The translations under genes and the position numbers were made by a program. Of a DNA stretch of 5,553 bases, positions 5,003 to 5,553 are shown one piece after another. The stretch is from Defluviitaleaceae bacterium (GTDB lineage: Bacteria; Bacillota; Clostridia; Lachnospirales; WRAX01): NCBI GenBank assembly GCA_009781815.1, contig WQVB01000089.1, positions 1 to 5,553 of the forward strand. Reading direction: 5' to 3'. Position 1 is the first letter of the stretch; each line of letters begins with the position of its first letter. The notes under the pieces are model-generated. The model did no database searches and was not told where the DNA came from. It saw nothing but the letters and a program-made list of their open reading frames with translations.

Positions 5003-5461
5003 CTAATGCAAATCAGGAAAGCCATTCTGCCTCAAAGCCTCATAAAGCACAATCCCAGCGGAGACAGATAGGTTTAGCGACCTGCCCTTCTCGTTCATAG
5101 GTATGCTTATTACCTTATTGGGGTATCTTTCCAAAATCTCTTTAGGTATGCCACGGCTCTCGCTGCCAAACATTATATAATCCCCCATTTTATATTCCAT
5201 ATCGGTATAAGGCTTTGACATGCAGCTCTCCGCCAGATAAATATTAGCGTCGGGGTTTTTGTCTAAAAAATCTTCAAAGTTGGCATATTCGTATGTCTCA
5301 ATCTCTTCCCAATAATCCATGCCAGCTCGCCTTAGGTGCTTTTCATCAAGAAAAAACGCCAAAGGGTGTATAAGGTGCAGCTTTGTGCCTGTTATTAGGC
5401 ACGTCCTCCCTATTGCCCCTGTGTTATGGGGTATCTCAGGCTGATATAAAACAATGTTCAT
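5003..5461 (-). CDS. trmL: tRNA (cytidine(34)-2'-O)-methyltransferase TrmL (SPOUT family)
   Basis: A 152-residue cytoplasmic RNA methyltransferase of the YibK/CspR branch of the SPOUT superfamily, at the usual length for this minimal, knot-only enzyme. In characterised members it uses S-adenosylmethionine to 2'-O-methylate the wobble nucleotide 34 of certain leucine tRNAs. Visible landmarks are MNIVLYQPEIPHNTGAIGRT (1-20), LRRAGMDYW (43-51), the AdoMet-binding loop MFGSESRGIP (97-106), and the knot motif ISIPMNEKGRSLNLS (118-132) followed by the helix VSAGIVLYEALRQ. All conserved blocks are present and the gene appears intact. The start is ATG at 5461 with GGAG 9 nt upstream and a strong promoter just beyond. 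It is separated from the next gene by 187 bp holding a palindromic repeat, so it may be transcribed alone. Substrate specificity is taken from the family, not shown by this sequence. Confidence 0.94.
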   Translation of the reverse strand: MNIVLYQPEIPHNTGAIGRTCLITGTKLHLIHPLAFFLDEKHLRRAGMDYWEEIETYEYANFEDFLDKNPDANIYLAESCMSKPYTDMEYKMGDYIMFGSESRGIPKEILERYPNKVISIPMNEKGRSLNLSVSAGIVLYEALRQNGFPDLH

Positions 5462-5516
5462 CTATAATATCTCCATTTTTTCATCAAAAATATTTCTTTG
5501 AATTTCTTGAACCTAT

Positions 5517-5546
5517 AGTATAACAAAATTTGGCGGGCATTGTCAA
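5517..5546 (-). promoter_or_regulatory. Strong sigma-A promoter of trmL
   Basis: The minus strand has a perfect -35 TTGACA (5546-5541), an 18-bp spacer, and -10 TATACT (5522-5517, 5 of 6) preceded by TGT as an extended -10. Transcription should start near 5510, giving a leader of about 49 nt with the GGAG ribosome binding site. Confidence 0.82.
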
Positions 5547-5553
5547 AAAAACT

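Overview
The window most likely comes from a low-to-moderate GC member of the Bacillota, probably class Clostridia. The pointers are strong AGGAGG-type ribosome binding sites, TTG/GTG starts, extended -10 sigma-A promoters, an EcfA1/EcfA2 pair of Gram-positive type, and a PrsA/SurA-like membrane-anchored foldase candidate. No genus can be named from the sequence alone. All six genes lie on the minus strand; no plus-strand gene, RNA gene, insertion sequence or CRISPR array was found.

Read in the direction of transcription (right to left), the layout is: (1) a sigma-A promoter and trmL, a tRNA wobble-position 2'-O-methyltransferase (5003-5461); (2) a palindromic repeat (4863-4990); (3) an ECF-type sigma factor starting at TTG (4231-4815), followed 25 bp later by a single-pass membrane protein (3168-4205) that is probably its anti-sigma factor; (4) a 247-bp intergenic element of three nested inverted repeats (2896-3142); (5) a strong extended -10 promoter and a membrane-anchored SurA/PrsA-like protein with a very acidic tail (1641-2756), closed by a Rho-independent terminator (1607-1634); (6) an imperfect palindrome (1499-1602) abutting the ribosome binding site of ecfA1 (609-1478); (7) a 304-bp gap with two further palindromic elements and a candidate promoter; (8) the first 101 codons of ecfA2, running off the left edge.

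EcfA1 and EcfA2 would form the heterodimeric ATPase that powers energy-coupling factor vitamin/metal uptake; EcfT and the substrate-binding S components are outside the window. The sigma/anti-sigma pair and the foldase-like protein are neighbours that could both serve the cell envelope, but the foldase has its own housekeeping promoter and nothing in the sequence proves a regulatory link.

The most distinctive property is that four of the five gaps between genes (all except the 25-bp sigma/anti-sigma gap) hold palindromic elements. Several share sequence words (CTCGTCATTG..GACTTG; ATGAC-AT-CAGGAG; CGGGATGAC), suggesting a dispersed, non-coding, MITE-like or RPE-like repeat family in this genome. 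One such cluster has apparently split the normally tight ecfA1-ecfA2 pair.
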